Part shown: positions 36,949 to 45,754 of the stretch, piece after piece
Layout of the letters: every line of letters starts with the position of its first letter
How positions within the stretch are numbered: the stretch's first letter is position 1
From: Paenibacillus sp. FSL R10-2734
GTDB lineage: Bacteria > Bacillota > Bacilli > Paenibacillales > Paenibacillaceae
Assembly (NCBI RefSeq): GCF_037963865.1
Contig: NZ_CP150170.1
Coordinates: 5,890,001 to 5,954,000, forward strand
Reading direction: 5' to 3'
Length of the DNA stretch: 64,000 bases
Notes under the pieces: model-generated
Database searches by the model: none
The model's input: only the letters and a program-made list of their open reading frames with translations
Told to the model about the DNA's origin: nothing
Position numbers and translations under genes: made by a program

Positions 36949-39021
36949 CTACACGCTGAACTTCGACAATTTCTCCCTTAACTGTAAGGATGCATCCTCC
37001 AGCTTCACAGAAAGCTCCACCAATTGATCGCTTACACTTTGTTGCTCCCCACTAAGAGATGCAACCTCTTGAGAAGCAGCTGACGATTCCTCAGCTATAG
37101 AGCTTACGTTACACATCGAATCTGATAGAACCTTTTGCGATTGGCTCAAGCTGTCCATCGACGAAGTTACAGAATTCAGACGGGCAATGAACTGCTGCAT
37201 CTGATCCTGCACAGATACGAAGATTTCACTAGTGCTCTGCACTGAAGTCATTTGCTGATTAAAGAGCGGCGCAACTTCCGAAAGGACCACAACCGTTTCG
37301 TTCATATCTCTCATAACGGTATCTGTTATTTCTGCCACAACAGCGATAGACTCTTTCGATTGATCCGCGAGCTGGCGAATTTCATCGGCCACCACCATGA
37401 ATCCTCGACCAGCCTCGCCTGCTCTTGCTGCTTCAATGGTTGCATTCAGAGACAAAATATTCGTCTGCTGTGTAATGTTTTGCAGGACATTAAGAACCTT
37501 CATAACAGAAGATGCTGTTTCAGTCAGCTCATTAACCTTCCTAACAAGCTGATTGGTCTTCACTCCAGTCATGTTCGTCTCATTTAGTAGTTCTTTCAAC
37601 CTGTTAAAGCCTTCCGCACTGAGCTCACCGATGCTGTGTACGGTGTGATCCATCTCGTGCGTAGCCGAATTGACCACATCCATCTGCACTGAAATTTGCC
37701 CCGTCAGCTCATTACCACGATCGGCTTCCAAAGCCAGACTACCTGCACCAGCCGCTATTTCTTCCGTTGCCGAGGCAATATCCATTGCCGCAGCAGCTGT
37801 CTTACGCGAAACACCGCTGAGCTCATCGGCAGTTTCCATTACCTTCCGAGCAGTTTCATTCGTATGGTTAACCAGCTCTGTTATCCGTTCCATCATCATG
37901 TTAAAGGAACTGGACAACTGACCGATCTCATCACGTGAGGTGATATTCGTCCGCACCCCCAGATTCCCTTCGGCTCCCTCAGACATCAGATTCTTAAGTC
38001 TGTTCAATGGTCGCGAAACCATTCTGACCATCCAGTAGCCCATCAGAATGGCGATAACAGCGGCAAAGGCAACAATAATATAAGTAGTCTTGAGAATCCG
38101 GAGCGCGTCTTTCGTCAAATTCTCAGCCGGAACAACACCAAGTAATCTCCATCCCGAGTTTTCTAGTGTTCCATATACAGCTAATATGGATTTCCCCTTC
38201 TCATCCTTAGTTGGCAATGACCCTGCCGTATTCTGCAAACCGTTGAGAAGCGTTCCTCCTAGATTTAAATATGTATCCGTCCCCACTTGCTGGGAGGAGG
38301 CGATCAATTCATCCTTAGTTGTCAGCAATTGCATGTAGGAGCTTGGTCCAAGATCAACTTTACGAAGATGATTTTCTAAATCGCTAATTCTGATATCGTT
38401 AATGACTATGTATCCCGAACCTTTAGATTCACCAGCAATCGATTTCGCCAAATGAACAACTCCTGATGTATTTCCTTCCTGCCCCTGTAATGTACGTGGA
38501 ATCCATAAACTCTGTGGCTTCTCCTCTAGCTGCTTAAACCATGAGGATTCTCTGAAACTCTCAATAAAAGCGCTGTCTTTTTTGCCCGCAGAAGACATTG
38601 GAGTCCCCTCATTCATAGGAATGAGATATACGGCCTCTACACCGTTTGAAGCAGTGAGCCAATCATTTAGCTCCGTACTAATCTGGCTAGACAGTACCTT
38701 ACGTTCTTCATTGCTTGTGGTGGGATTATTCCCTTGATTGAGTGCATGCTGAATGTCATTGTTGTAAAGGATTCTTTCTAAACCATCCTCATAACGTAGC
38801 AATTCCACATCAAACTTCTCTGCGGTTTGGACGACTGTCTGTTGATTGGCTGACAGCGCATTAGTCTCGATCGTATGCTTAGCTACGGAATAGGAAGTGT
38901 AGCCGAGCGAGAGTACGAGCACCATTGTCGAAACAAAGAAGATGAGAAAAAGCCGCACCCCAATGGATTTGGATGGATGCAGCTGGAATGGCCTTTTTTC
39001 TTTTTTCACTTGTACCTTCAT
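36949..39021 (-). CDS. Methyl-accepting chemotaxis protein (last gene of the mannan uptake operon)
   Basis: A 690-residue receptor. Membrane helix about 22-45, extracytoplasmic dCache-like sensor about 46-305, second helix about 312-335, HAMP about 335-390, and a cytoplasmic signalling domain with the conserved hairpin tip TNILSLNATIEAARAGE and VADEIRQLADQS. It signals to CheA/CheW. Its start is only 47 nt after the acetyl esterase stop, on the same strand, with no terminator between, so it is probably cotranscribed with the sugar-uptake genes and may sense the same sugars or their binding protein. It is clearly paralogous to the receptor at 54610-56787. Confidence 0.92.
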   Translation of the reverse strand: MKVQVKKEKRPFQLHPSKSIGVRLFLIFFVSTMVLVLSLGYTSYSVAKHTIETNALSANQQTVVQTAEKFDVELLRYEDGLERILYNNDIQHALNQGNNPTTSNEERKVLSSQISTELNDWLTASNGVEAVYLIPMNEGTPMSSAGKKDSAFIESFRESSWFKQLEEKPQSLWIPRTLQGQEGNTSGVVHLAKSIAGESKGSGYIVINDIRISDLENHLRKVDLGPSSYMQLLTTKDELIASSQQVGTDTYLNLGGTLLNGLQNTAGSLPTKDEKGKSILAVYGTLENSGWRLLGVVPAENLTKDALRILKTTYIIVAFAAVIAILMGYWMVRMVSRPLNRLKNLMSEGAEGNLGVRTNITSRDEIGQLSSSFNMMMERITELVNHTNETARKVMETADELSGVSRKTAAAAMDIASATEEIAAGAGSLALEADRGNELTGQISVQMDVVNSATHEMDHTVHSIGELSAEGFNRLKELLNETNMTGVKTNQLVRKVNELTETASSVMKVLNVLQNITQQTNILSLNATIEAARAGEAGRGFMVVADEIRQLADQSKESIAVVAEITDTVMRDMNETVVVLSEVAPLFNQQMTSVQSTSEIFVSVQDQMQQFIARLNSVTSSMDSLSQSQKVLSDSMCNVSSIAEESSAASQEVASLSGEQQSVSDQLVELSVKLEDASLQLREKLSKFSV

Positions 39022-39068
39022 CTAATCATTCACCACCGTGTCGTCTGTTATGCCTACTGGCTTCTTAT

Positions 39069-40031
39069 CTACAAGGTCATGAACATCTGTAACGCCCGAT
39101 CTGCAAGATACGGTAAATACTCATGACCGTACTCATAATAAACCATAAGCTCTTTGGGCGCTAGTACTTTGTTGTATGCCGCAAACTGCGTTGAAGGGGG
39201 ACAAATCGTATCGGATAACCCTGTTACCCACAACACTTTGGCCTGAATTCGCTCCGCGAGATTCTGAATATCGATGTAACCAAGTCTATTAAAAATCTCG
39301 TCCTCACGCAAATGATGGGGATCAAAGAAGCGGAAATAATAGTTAATTTCTTCATAAGCTGACGTAGTGATATCCAGCTCCCAAGTCCGTCTATAATCTG
39401 ATAGAAAAGGATACACAGGAACGGCCATGCTCACACGCGGCTCTAATGCTGCACATGCTACAGTAAGTGCCCCACCTTGAGATAAACCAAAAGCACCTAT
39501 ACGTGCTGGATCAACCTCTTTCATAGACATCAATATTCGAGCGGTCTGAGCTGTATCCAAAAACACATTACGATAATAAAGGTTGTCTGGATTAGGATCG
39601 TCAATGCCGCGAATGATGTGTCCACGAATGGTTGTCCCTTTTACGGTAAGGTTATCCTCGGAAAGTCCGCCCTGTCCCCGGCAATCCATTGCTAGAACGC
39701 TAATCCCATGGGCCGCATAAGTCACCTTCTCCATCCAATCCCCGCTGTCACAGGAATATCCGTGGAACATTACTACACCAGGGCCTTTTTCTTGCACCTT
39801 CTTCTTTGGTCTTACATATTTACAATGAATTCTTGCTCCACCTACACCGGTAAAATACAGATGAAAACATTCCGCCAGTTCGCTGACAAACTCCGCAGGC
39901 TCTAGTTCATAATCTAGTGATTGTGCGTCCAAATCACGCAGAGCCCGTTCCCAAAATGAATCGAAATCATCCGGCTTTGGACTGCTTCCGTTATACTGCT
40001 TTAATTGTGACAATGTCATGTCGCTTCCCAA
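39069..40031 (-). CDS. axe1: Acetyl esterase, CE7 family (acetyl xylan esterase / cephalosporin-C deacetylase)
   Basis: A cytoplasmic deacetylase of about 320 residues acting on acetylated oligosaccharides; in this context probably acetyl groups on imported manno- or glucomanno-oligosaccharides. CE7 motifs are RGQGG near 115, the nucleophile GLSQGG near 180, the aspartate in GLSDTICPP near 270 and the terminal GHEYLP with the catalytic histidine. The start is most likely the TTG 8 nt behind AAGGAGG; an in-frame GTG nine codons upstream precedes that site. An ATG four codons in is the alternative. It sits in the mannan uptake operon. Confidence 0.9.
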   Translation of the reverse strand: MGSDMTLSQLKQYNGSSPKPDDFDSFWERALRDLDAQSLDYELEPAEFVSELAECFHLYFTGVGGARIHCKYVRPKKKVQEKGPGVVMFHGYSCDSGDWMEKVTYAAHGISVLAMDCRGQGGLSEDNLTVKGTTIRGHIIRGIDDPNPDNLYYRNVFLDTAQTARILMSMKEVDPARIGAFGLSQGGALTVACAALEPRVSMAVPVYPFLSDYRRTWELDITTSAYEEINYYFRFFDPHHLREDEIFNRLGYIDIQNLAERIQAKVLWVTGLSDTICPPSTQFAAYNKVLAPKELMVYYEYGHEYLPYLADRALQMFMTL

Positions 40032-40123
40032 AATATGATCCTCCTTAAGGTTGTTCACCTAAAAATAATGGAAACGGAAAACCCGAAGTACCGGATTTTC
40101 CGTTAGTTTCTACTAATATCAAG

Positions 40124-40158
40124 AGCTGGATAGTTGCACTTTCTGCAACTATCCAGCT
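40124..40158 (-). terminator. Perfect 15-bp hairpin directly after the zinc-ribbon gene
   Basis: AGCTGGATAGTTGCA and its exact complement flank a 5-nt loop. On the minus strand the hairpin begins at the base after the small gene's stop codon. There is no real T-run, so it may be an RNA-stability hairpin or a partial terminator, or a copy of a dispersed palindrome. Confidence 0.55.
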
Positions 40159-40302
40159 TCAGCCTAGATCTATTGGCGTCTCATGAATGAGTTTATAGTA
40201 CTCACTCTCTGCTCTTTGGCTGCACTTTGTGCAATAGATTCCTTTTTCCGGACGATATTGAGTCGTTCTGTTGCATATTCTGCAATAAACAGGGGTTCGC
40301 AC
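40159..40302 (-). CDS. Small zinc-ribbon protein, 47 residues
   Basis: A short gene in the uptake operon, between the GH130 phosphorylase and the acetyl esterase. It starts with GTG 10 nt behind AGGGGG and encodes a protein with CRIC near the N terminus (residues 7-10) and CTKC at 24-27, i.e. C-x2-C-x13-C-x2-C, then a charged helix with SEYYKLIHE. Four cysteines in two knuckles indicate one zinc ion. It vaguely resembles the N terminus of YvyF-type zinc-ribbon proteins. No function is known. Evidence for being real: ribosome site, same strand, tight fit (30 nt after the GH130 stop) and a protein-like composition. Confidence 0.62.
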   Translation of the reverse strand: MRTPVYCRICNRTTQYRPEKGIYCTKCSQRAESEYYKLIHETPIDLG

Positions 40303-40332
40303 CTAAAGGTTGTTCCCCCTAAGTTCACCCCA

Positions 40333-41364
40333 TTAAATTTTGCCTAAACCCGCATCGTCGCCAACCTCTTCATGAGTTTCGATAACATAGTTAACGATCT
40401 CCTCAACTGTTGTATAAGCAACGCCTACATACGTATCAGCAGCGCCATAATAGATGGCAATATGACCGGTTTCTGCATCATGCAGTGTGGCACAAGGGAA
40501 AAGAACGTTATTTACAAAACCTCTTTCCTCGTACCATTCTTCCGGTGTTAATACGAAGTTCTTTGAGCGATATTTCACTTTCGATGGCTCATTAATATCT
40601 AGAATAACTGCGCCTATGCTATAAACTAGCCCATTACAGGTTCCGGTTACGCCATGGTAGAACATCAACCAGCCTTCAGAAGTTTCGATCGGTGCAGGTC
40701 CGCCGCCGATTTTGACACTTTGCCACCAGCCTTGGCCACCTTTGCTCATCACATGACGGTGTTTACCCCAAAATACGAAGTCAGGGCTCTCACTAAGGAA
40801 TACATCACCGAATGGCGTATGACCGCTGTCACTAGGACGGGATAGCATTACAAAGTTATTATTGATTTTTCTTGGAAACAGCACGCCATTACGGTTAAAT
40901 GGTAGGAACGGATTTTCCAAGCTTACAAATGTTTTGAAATCTTGCGTTTTAGCTACACCTATTGCTGCTCCGTAGAAATCAGTACACCAAATAATATAAA
41001 ATGTATCTTCGACCTTAACCAGACGAGGATCGTAAGCATAACGCGGCTGATAAGGATTACCTTCTTCATCTATAAATTGGATCGGCTCATCATCAATCTT
41101 CCAATCCAGACCGTCAACACTATGTCCCATACGTAGATGTGGACGAGTTGTGTTATCTTCTACACGAAATACTCCGATAAAACTACCTTCATAAGCAGCA
41201 ACCGCACTATTAAAAATACGAGCCACACCTTTTGCAGGATTTCTCTTGATAACCGGATTATCATCATGTCTCCAAACCGGATTCTCGTAGCCAGCAGGCT
41301 TATCCTGCCAAGGCATATTCGGGATGTTATTTGCACTCGCTCCAACCAATTTCACTTTACTCAT
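40333..41364 (-). CDS. GH130 glycoside phosphorylase (manno-oligosaccharide type)
   Basis: A phosphorylase of about 343 residues with a five-bladed beta-propeller fold. GH130 enzymes cleave beta-mannosidic bonds with phosphate to give mannose-1-phosphate. Conserved elements: RVEDNTTRPHLRMGHS near 70, the DPRL motif holding the likely catalytic Asp near 117, GGGPAPIETSEGWLMFYHG near 225 and IYYGAADT near 312. The sequence is closer to the shorter subgroup (GH130_2, acting on beta-1,4-manno-oligosaccharides) than to the enzyme at 48246. Start at MSKVKL behind GGAGGG. No signal peptide. Cotranscribed with the transporter. Confidence 0.9.
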   Translation of the reverse strand: MSKVKLVGASANNIPNMPWQDKPAGYENPVWRHDDNPVIKRNPAKGVARIFNSAVAAYEGSFIGVFRVEDNTTRPHLRMGHSVDGLDWKIDDEPIQFIDEEGNPYQPRYAYDPRLVKVEDTFYIIWCTDFYGAAIGVAKTQDFKTFVSLENPFLPFNRNGVLFPRKINNNFVMLSRPSDSGHTPFGDVFLSESPDFVFWGKHRHVMSKGGQGWWQSVKIGGGPAPIETSEGWLMFYHGVTGTCNGLVYSIGAVILDINEPSKVKYRSKNFVLTPEEWYEERGFVNNVLFPCATLHDAETGHIAIYYGAADTYVGVAYTTVEEIVNYVIETHEEVGDDAGLGKI

Positions 41365-41436
41365 TAGTATTCCCTCCAAATGTATGCAACTTTTCAGGTT
41401 GCAATTTTATCTAGTAATGTTATTAAATCTAGTAAT

Positions 41437-42270
41437 CTACTTCACTGAACCTTGCGAAAATCCATTGTAGATATACTTTTGCAACGCGGTAAACACAACC
41501 AATGTCGGAATAATTGCGATCATAATGGCCGCACATATTACTTCCCACTGAGATCCATATGGCCCCTTAAACTTAAACAATGCTGTAGAGATCGTTTGTA
41601 GATCTGCTTTCGGCATATAAAGGAATGGAGTATAAAAATCGTTATAAATATTAACGCCCTTCACGATAACTACAGTTACAATTGCCGGTTTCAGCAGTGG
41701 CAAAATAATTCTCCAATAAATCGTCCAATAAGAAGCCCCGTCTAGCATCGCGGATTCATCTAGTGATTCCGAAATCGAATCGAGGAACTGCATAAAAATA
41801 TAAACAGCGATAATATCCGTACCCAGATACATGACGATTGGTGCCCATCTGGTATTAAACAAGCCCAGGTGATTAATGATTTGGAAAGTGGCCACTTGAG
41901 TAGTTACGGCCGGAATCAGAGTAGCAACCAGAAACAGACTGATTAGAATCGTACTGCCTTTAAATTTAAAACGGGATAAAATATAAGCCATCATCGAACC
42001 GGTCAGCGTTGCGCCCACAATGGAAATCACAACGATAATAACAGTGTTCTTAAAGCCCAGAAGCATTTTCCCGTCTACAAAAGCCTTAGTATAGTTGGAG
42101 AAGTTCAGCCAATTTTCAGGCAGAGTTAGGGGTCCTGTAGAAGCATATTCTGATCCAGTTTTTAATGAAGCGAAAAACACAACTGCGATAGGTATCAATG
42201 CTGCAAGTGCTCCCAAAATCAAGGTGAGATATTTGAATATACTAGCAGTGGTATATTTTACAGAATGCAT
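41437..42270 (-). CDS. ABC sugar transporter permease, MalG type
   Basis: A 277-residue membrane subunit with six helices. The cytoplasmic EAA loop reads ESLDESAMLDGASYWTIYWRIILPLLKP near 180-205, the contact site for the ATPase. It pairs with the MalF-type permease 3 nt upstream. No ATPase gene is in the cluster, so a shared MsmX-type ATPase encoded elsewhere must energise it, as is usual in Bacillota. It probably imports manno-oligosaccharides delivered by the binding protein at 43287. Confidence 0.94.
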   Translation of the reverse strand: MHSVKYTTASIFKYLTLILGALAALIPIAVVFFASLKTGSEYASTGPLTLPENWLNFSNYTKAFVDGKMLLGFKNTVIIVVISIVGATLTGSMMAYILSRFKFKGSTILISLFLVATLIPAVTTQVATFQIINHLGLFNTRWAPIVMYLGTDIIAVYIFMQFLDSISESLDESAMLDGASYWTIYWRIILPLLKPAIVTVVIVKGVNIYNDFYTPFLYMPKADLQTISTALFKFKGPYGSQWEVICAAIMIAIIPTLVVFTALQKYIYNGFSQGSVK

Positions 42271-42273
42271 AGT

Positions 42274-43155
42274 TTATTTCTCCTCCTTGATCAGAACGCG
42301 CTGCAGAATGGTAACTAATAATACAATTCCAAGCAATACTACGGCCATCGCTGACGCTAATCCAACCTTGCTGTATTTGAAAGCCACATCTACCGTCTGA
42401 ATAACAAATGTGCTACTTCCGTTAGAGCCGCCTGTCATGACGTACGGAATTTCAAATACACCAATTGCACCACTAATAGCGAGGATCAGATTCAGTTGCA
42501 GAATTCGTTTGATACTTGGCATAATAATATGAATAAATTGATGCCATCTATTTGCACCGTCAATATCAGAAGCCTCATAAACATCCTTACCGATAGAGGA
42601 AATAGCTCCAAGAAAGATCAGGAAGTTCATTCCCATATATCTCCAAAGTGATGCGCCGGCAAGCGAAAAGTTTATCAAATTCGGATTGAGAAGCCATTTC
42701 TGCTGTAAACCACTGAGTCCGAGTAGGTTAAGAATCGTATCCAGTGTTCCATCCGGTTTGAAAAAGAAAAGGAAAATAAAGCCGATCGCCACACCGTTTA
42801 GCAAGGTTGGAAAGAACAAAATCCCTTTGAATGTATTTTTCATACGAACACTAAAACTTAGAATCGTTGCGAAATATAAGGCAAGCCCCATCTGAATAAA
42901 AGTGGTAAAGAAATAATACAAACTGACTTTAAAGACAGAAAAATATTCAGGATTCGTAAAAATGGTCTTGTAGTTCTCAAACCCGATATACTCCATATTT
43001 TTGCTTAGTCCATTCCAACTTGTGAAGCTATACCGAAACATATTAATAACTGGATAATAAGCAAAAGTGAGCAGTAATACGATCGGTACTAATGAGAACA
43101 AGAATATAATCGCGATTCGTTGATTTTTATAACTCAAATTTGAAAACTTGAACAC
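42274..43155 (-). CDS. ABC sugar transporter permease, MalF type
   Basis: A membrane subunit of about 293 residues with six helices and an EAA loop (GKDVYEASDIDGANRWHQFIH-like) near 185-205. The start was taken at the GTG 7 nt behind GGAGGT; a GTG three codons earlier is part of that ribosome site. The gene begins 131 nt after the binding-protein gene, with a strong hairpin between them, and is followed by the MalG-type partner after 3 nt. Confidence 0.94.
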   Translation of the reverse strand: MFKFSNLSYKNQRIAIIFLFSLVPIVLLLTFAYYPVINMFRYSFTSWNGLSKNMEYIGFENYKTIFTNPEYFSVFKVSLYYFFTTFIQMGLALYFATILSFSVRMKNTFKGILFFPTLLNGVAIGFIFLFFFKPDGTLDTILNLLGLSGLQQKWLLNPNLINFSLAGASLWRYMGMNFLIFLGAISSIGKDVYEASDIDGANRWHQFIHIIMPSIKRILQLNLILAISGAIGVFEIPYVMTGGSNGSSTFVIQTVDVAFKYSKVGLASAMAVVLLGIVLLVTILQRVLIKEEK

Positions 43156-43206
43156 CCGATACACCTCCAGAAGAAAGCTTCCTCATTTATTAAAACTTGT
43201 TTAAAT

Positions 43207-43246
43207 GTGAAGAGGGAAATGCTCAGGTAGCATATTCCCCTCCCAC
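43207..43246 (-). promoter_or_regulatory. Intercistronic hairpin between binding-protein and permease genes
   Basis: On the minus strand GTGGGAGGGGAAT-GCT pairs with AGC-TTTCCCTCTTCAC around a short loop. Such hairpins after binding-protein genes protect the 5' mRNA or stop part of the transcripts, giving more binding protein than permease. Confidence 0.65.
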
Positions 43247-43286
43247 ATTCGCTACAGCCTATAGCATTAAGAAATACTTATAGTTT

Positions 43287-44654
43287 TTACTGTGCTGTGA
43301 CTTTAGCGCGGGCAGCTTTCCACTTATCGTTTAGATCCTTCATGATATCGTCATAGGATTCTTTTCTGTTACCGATCGCCGCTTCAATAATGCGTTTCTT
43401 GAAGTCTGGCTGCCAAGCACCAATTTCAGCTTGTTTGTCAATTTCATCAGACCAGCCTTCTTCGCCAGCTTTAGCAGCTGCAAGTGTATCAAATGTTACT
43501 TCAGTGCCTTCATATTGTTTCAGAATTTCTGGAAGCTCCGCACCGATAACCGGGCTCATACCGCCACCCTCGGTAGTAGGATAGCCAGATTCATTGATGA
43601 ACCAATCCACCCATGCTCTTGCAGCTTCTTTGTTCTTACTGTGAATGCTAACACCCAGATTGTAGTCACCAGCAAGAGGTACAAGTACTTTCTCTGCATT
43701 GGTTGGGAATGGCATAAATCCAACGTCATCAGGATTAGCGGCTAGACCTTTAATTTGACCAATCGCCCAAGATCCAAGAACCATAGTACCGATTTTTCCA
43801 TTCGCAAGATCAGCTTTGGAAGATTCCCAATCTGAAGTCGTTGGATCCTCTTCGATCAAACCTTTTTGAGCAGCATCATACAGAACTTTGTACAATTCGT
43901 AATGTGGTTGTCCTGGAACATAGTTATCGTCACTTGCAACTTGTCCAATGTTGACATAGTCACGGTTGCCGGCAACTGTAGCCAGATCCGCTTCCCATTG
44001 AGTCAATGTCCAGCCAGCTGCATAGTTTGTGTACAAAGGAACTGCTTTTGTTTTATCTTTAATGGATTGCAGAGCAGTCGAGAATTGTTCAGGGGTTCTT
44101 GGCACCTCAGTAATTCCAGCGTCTTTGAAGACCTGTTTATTATAAATTACACCGTTAAAGTTGATAGTCATTGGAATACCGTAAGCCATTCCGTTTACTG
44201 CACGTTCTTCCACACCTGTGTACTGCTTGCTCAAATCTTCGAGCTTACCGAGCGGTTCGAAGAAATCAGGAATATCTTTAATAGCTATGCTTGTAGGCAA
44301 CAAGAGAACGTCGCCGTAGTCACTAGTGCTCATCCGAATTTTAATTTGATCTTCGTAAGTAGCAAGCGCTTCAAAGCTTACTTTCACATCGGGATATTTC
44401 TCATTGAACTTAGCTGCATACTCTTTGAATACGGTATCAACAATATCCGTTCTTTGGGTAATAACAGTAATATTCCCTTTAATATCTTTGGCTGCTGTAT
44501 CATCAGCCGGAGTTGCAGTCGCCTCTGTGGTACCGCCATTTCCTGTGTTTTTGCTAGCCTCATTGTTGGTGTTGTTGTTTGAGGAACAACCGCTAAACAA
44601 TCCTGCAACAAGTGTCAATGCCATTAAGCTCACTATTGTTTTGCCTTTTTTCAT
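43287..44654 (-). CDS. Sugar ABC transporter substrate-binding lipoprotein (mannan uptake)
   Basis: A 455-residue extracellular lipoprotein of the MalE/UgpB class (SBP_bac_1). The signal peptide ends in the lipobox LFSGC with the lipid-bearing cysteine at C23, followed by an Asn/Thr-rich linker. Mature domain from about 58. It captures oligosaccharides, most likely manno-oligosaccharides by context. First gene of the operon binding protein - MalF - MalG - GH130 - zinc ribbon - CE7 esterase - chemoreceptor. A perfect cre-type site lies 135-149 bp upstream. It is paralogous over its length to the binding protein at 51232. Confidence 0.93.
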   Translation of the reverse strand: MKKGKTIVSLMALTLVAGLFSGCSSNNNTNNEASKNTGNGGTTEATATPADDTAAKDIKGNITVITQRTDIVDTVFKEYAAKFNEKYPDVKVSFEALATYEDQIKIRMSTSDYGDVLLLPTSIAIKDIPDFFEPLGKLEDLSKQYTGVEERAVNGMAYGIPMTINFNGVIYNKQVFKDAGITEVPRTPEQFSTALQSIKDKTKAVPLYTNYAAGWTLTQWEADLATVAGNRDYVNIGQVASDDNYVPGQPHYELYKVLYDAAQKGLIEEDPTTSDWESSKADLANGKIGTMVLGSWAIGQIKGLAANPDDVGFMPFPTNAEKVLVPLAGDYNLGVSIHSKNKEAARAWVDWFINESGYPTTEGGGMSPVIGAELPEILKQYEGTEVTFDTLAAAKAGEEGWSDEIDKQAEIGAWQPDFKKRIIEAAIGNRKESYDDIMKDLNDKWKAARAKVTAQ

Positions 44655-44788
44655 GCTTTTACGACCCCTCTCTTCGTTTCGAATCTAATTTTTTATAAAT
44701 AACAAAATAATAACTTTTATCATCACCAATACTTTATACGAGTATTTATTAATACCACAATTAATGAATAACTCGTGAAAACGAGTGA

Positions 44789-44803
44789 TGATATCGCTTA
44801 CAA
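44789..44803 (-). promoter_or_regulatory. Catabolite-responsive element (cre) upstream of the mannan uptake operon
   Basis: TTGTAAGCGATATCA on the minus strand matches the consensus WTGNAANCGNWNNCW at every position. A TATAAT (minus strand) lies about 7 bp upstream of it, so bound CcpA would block transcription. The LacI-type protein at 50122 binds related dyads and could also use this site. Confidence 0.75.
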
Positions 44804-44923
44804 ACCCATTATAAATCTATCATCAACGTAAAACGATGGTTTCAATTGCTTTTTCTGGTCTTGTGTTTGTTATTTTTGTTTTTATTATAATAATTTTGTT
44901 ATCTGAATTTTCAAAGAAGGCCA

Positions 44924-44949
44924 CAAAAAAAGAGAGCTTATCGCTCTCC
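44924..44949 (-). terminator. Terminator of the response-regulator gene
   Basis: GAGAGC and GCTCTC form a short stem with a 5-nt loop, followed on the minus strand by seven T. It makes the regulator gene a single-gene unit separate from the uptake operon. Confidence 0.85.
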
Positions 44950-44974
44950 TAAAATAATAGCTTCCTATATAAGT

Positions 44975-45754
44975 CTAAAACTCACGTTCAATTTTCGAGA
45001 ATTTACAGCCGCTTTTATAATCTTTAGGTGTCATACCACATATTTTCTTGAACAATTTATTAAAATAGACAGGATCGCTATAGCCTACCTTCTCGGAAAT
45101 CTCATAATTTTTCAAGTCAGGATGCTCCATCAGCAGTTCCTTTGCTTTAGAAATACGAATTCTAATCAGATAATCCGTAATCGTCTGTCCCGTCTTCACT
45201 TTAAACAAACGGCTGAGATAGCTCGCGTTCATGCCCACTTTCTCCGCTAGGCGCTCAAGCTCGAAGTTCTGATCATACTCCCTCTCCAGTATGCTTTTAG
45301 TCTGCTCAACGACGTAATGTTCTCCACCCTCTACAGCTTGTGAGAACATTTCCTCCTGCTCTATCGCGTTCTTTTTCTTTCCATCCTCTACTCTTTTAAG
45401 CAGCTCAAATAGCTGAGTTTTATCAATAGGTTTAAGCAAATAATCCATCACCCCATGACGGATCGCTTGGCGAGCATATTCAAATTCACTAAAACCGCTA
45501 AGGACTGCAATAGGTATATCCTCCATATGTCCCCTAACTAGTTCAATCAGCTTAAAACCATCCATTCTAGGCATTTTGATATCTGTAATAAGCAAATCAA
45601 TGTCATCTCGGGATAACTTTTCAAAATGCTCCCAGGCTTCCAGCCCGTTTCCGTAGGACCCAATTACATGTACGTCTAGCTCCATTCTGGATGTAATTTT
45701 TTCGAGCCCCCTGCGAATGACTTCCTCGTCGTCCGCAATCATAACATTTATCAT
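44975..45754 (-). CDS. Response regulator with AraC-type DNA-binding domain (YesN-like, short form)
   Basis: A 259-residue regulator with a receiver domain (about 1-120; acidic pocket DDEE at 8-11, phospho-acceptor D58 in LLITDIKMPRMDG, Lys in LLKPID) joined directly to a double helix-turn-helix AraC domain (about 150-250). YesN-type regulators are often 350-540 residues; the long middle region is missing here. No kinase gene is adjacent. The YesM-type kinase at 52565, across the catabolic operon, is the probable partner. Divergent from GH113, it is the best candidate activator of the mannan genes. Confidence 0.93.
   Translation of the reverse strand: MINVMIADDEEVIRRGLEKITSRMELDVHVIGSYGNGLEAWEHFEKLSRDDIDLLITDIKMPRMDGFKLIELVRGHMEDIPIAVLSGFSEFEYARQAIRHGVMDYLLKPIDKTQLFELLKRVEDGKKKNAIEQEEMFSQAVEGGEHYVVEQTKSILEREYDQNFELERLAEKVGMNASYLSRLFKVKTGQTITDYLIRIRISKAKELLMEHPDLKNYEISEKVGYSDPVYFNKLFKKICGMTPKDYKSGCKFSKIEREF

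Noticed and set aside
43866..44582. 238-codon plus-strand frame opposite the binding-protein gene
   Set aside because: The minus-strand lipoprotein is certain; the plus frame has no ribosome site and a Cys/Ile/Asn composition typical of antisense reading.
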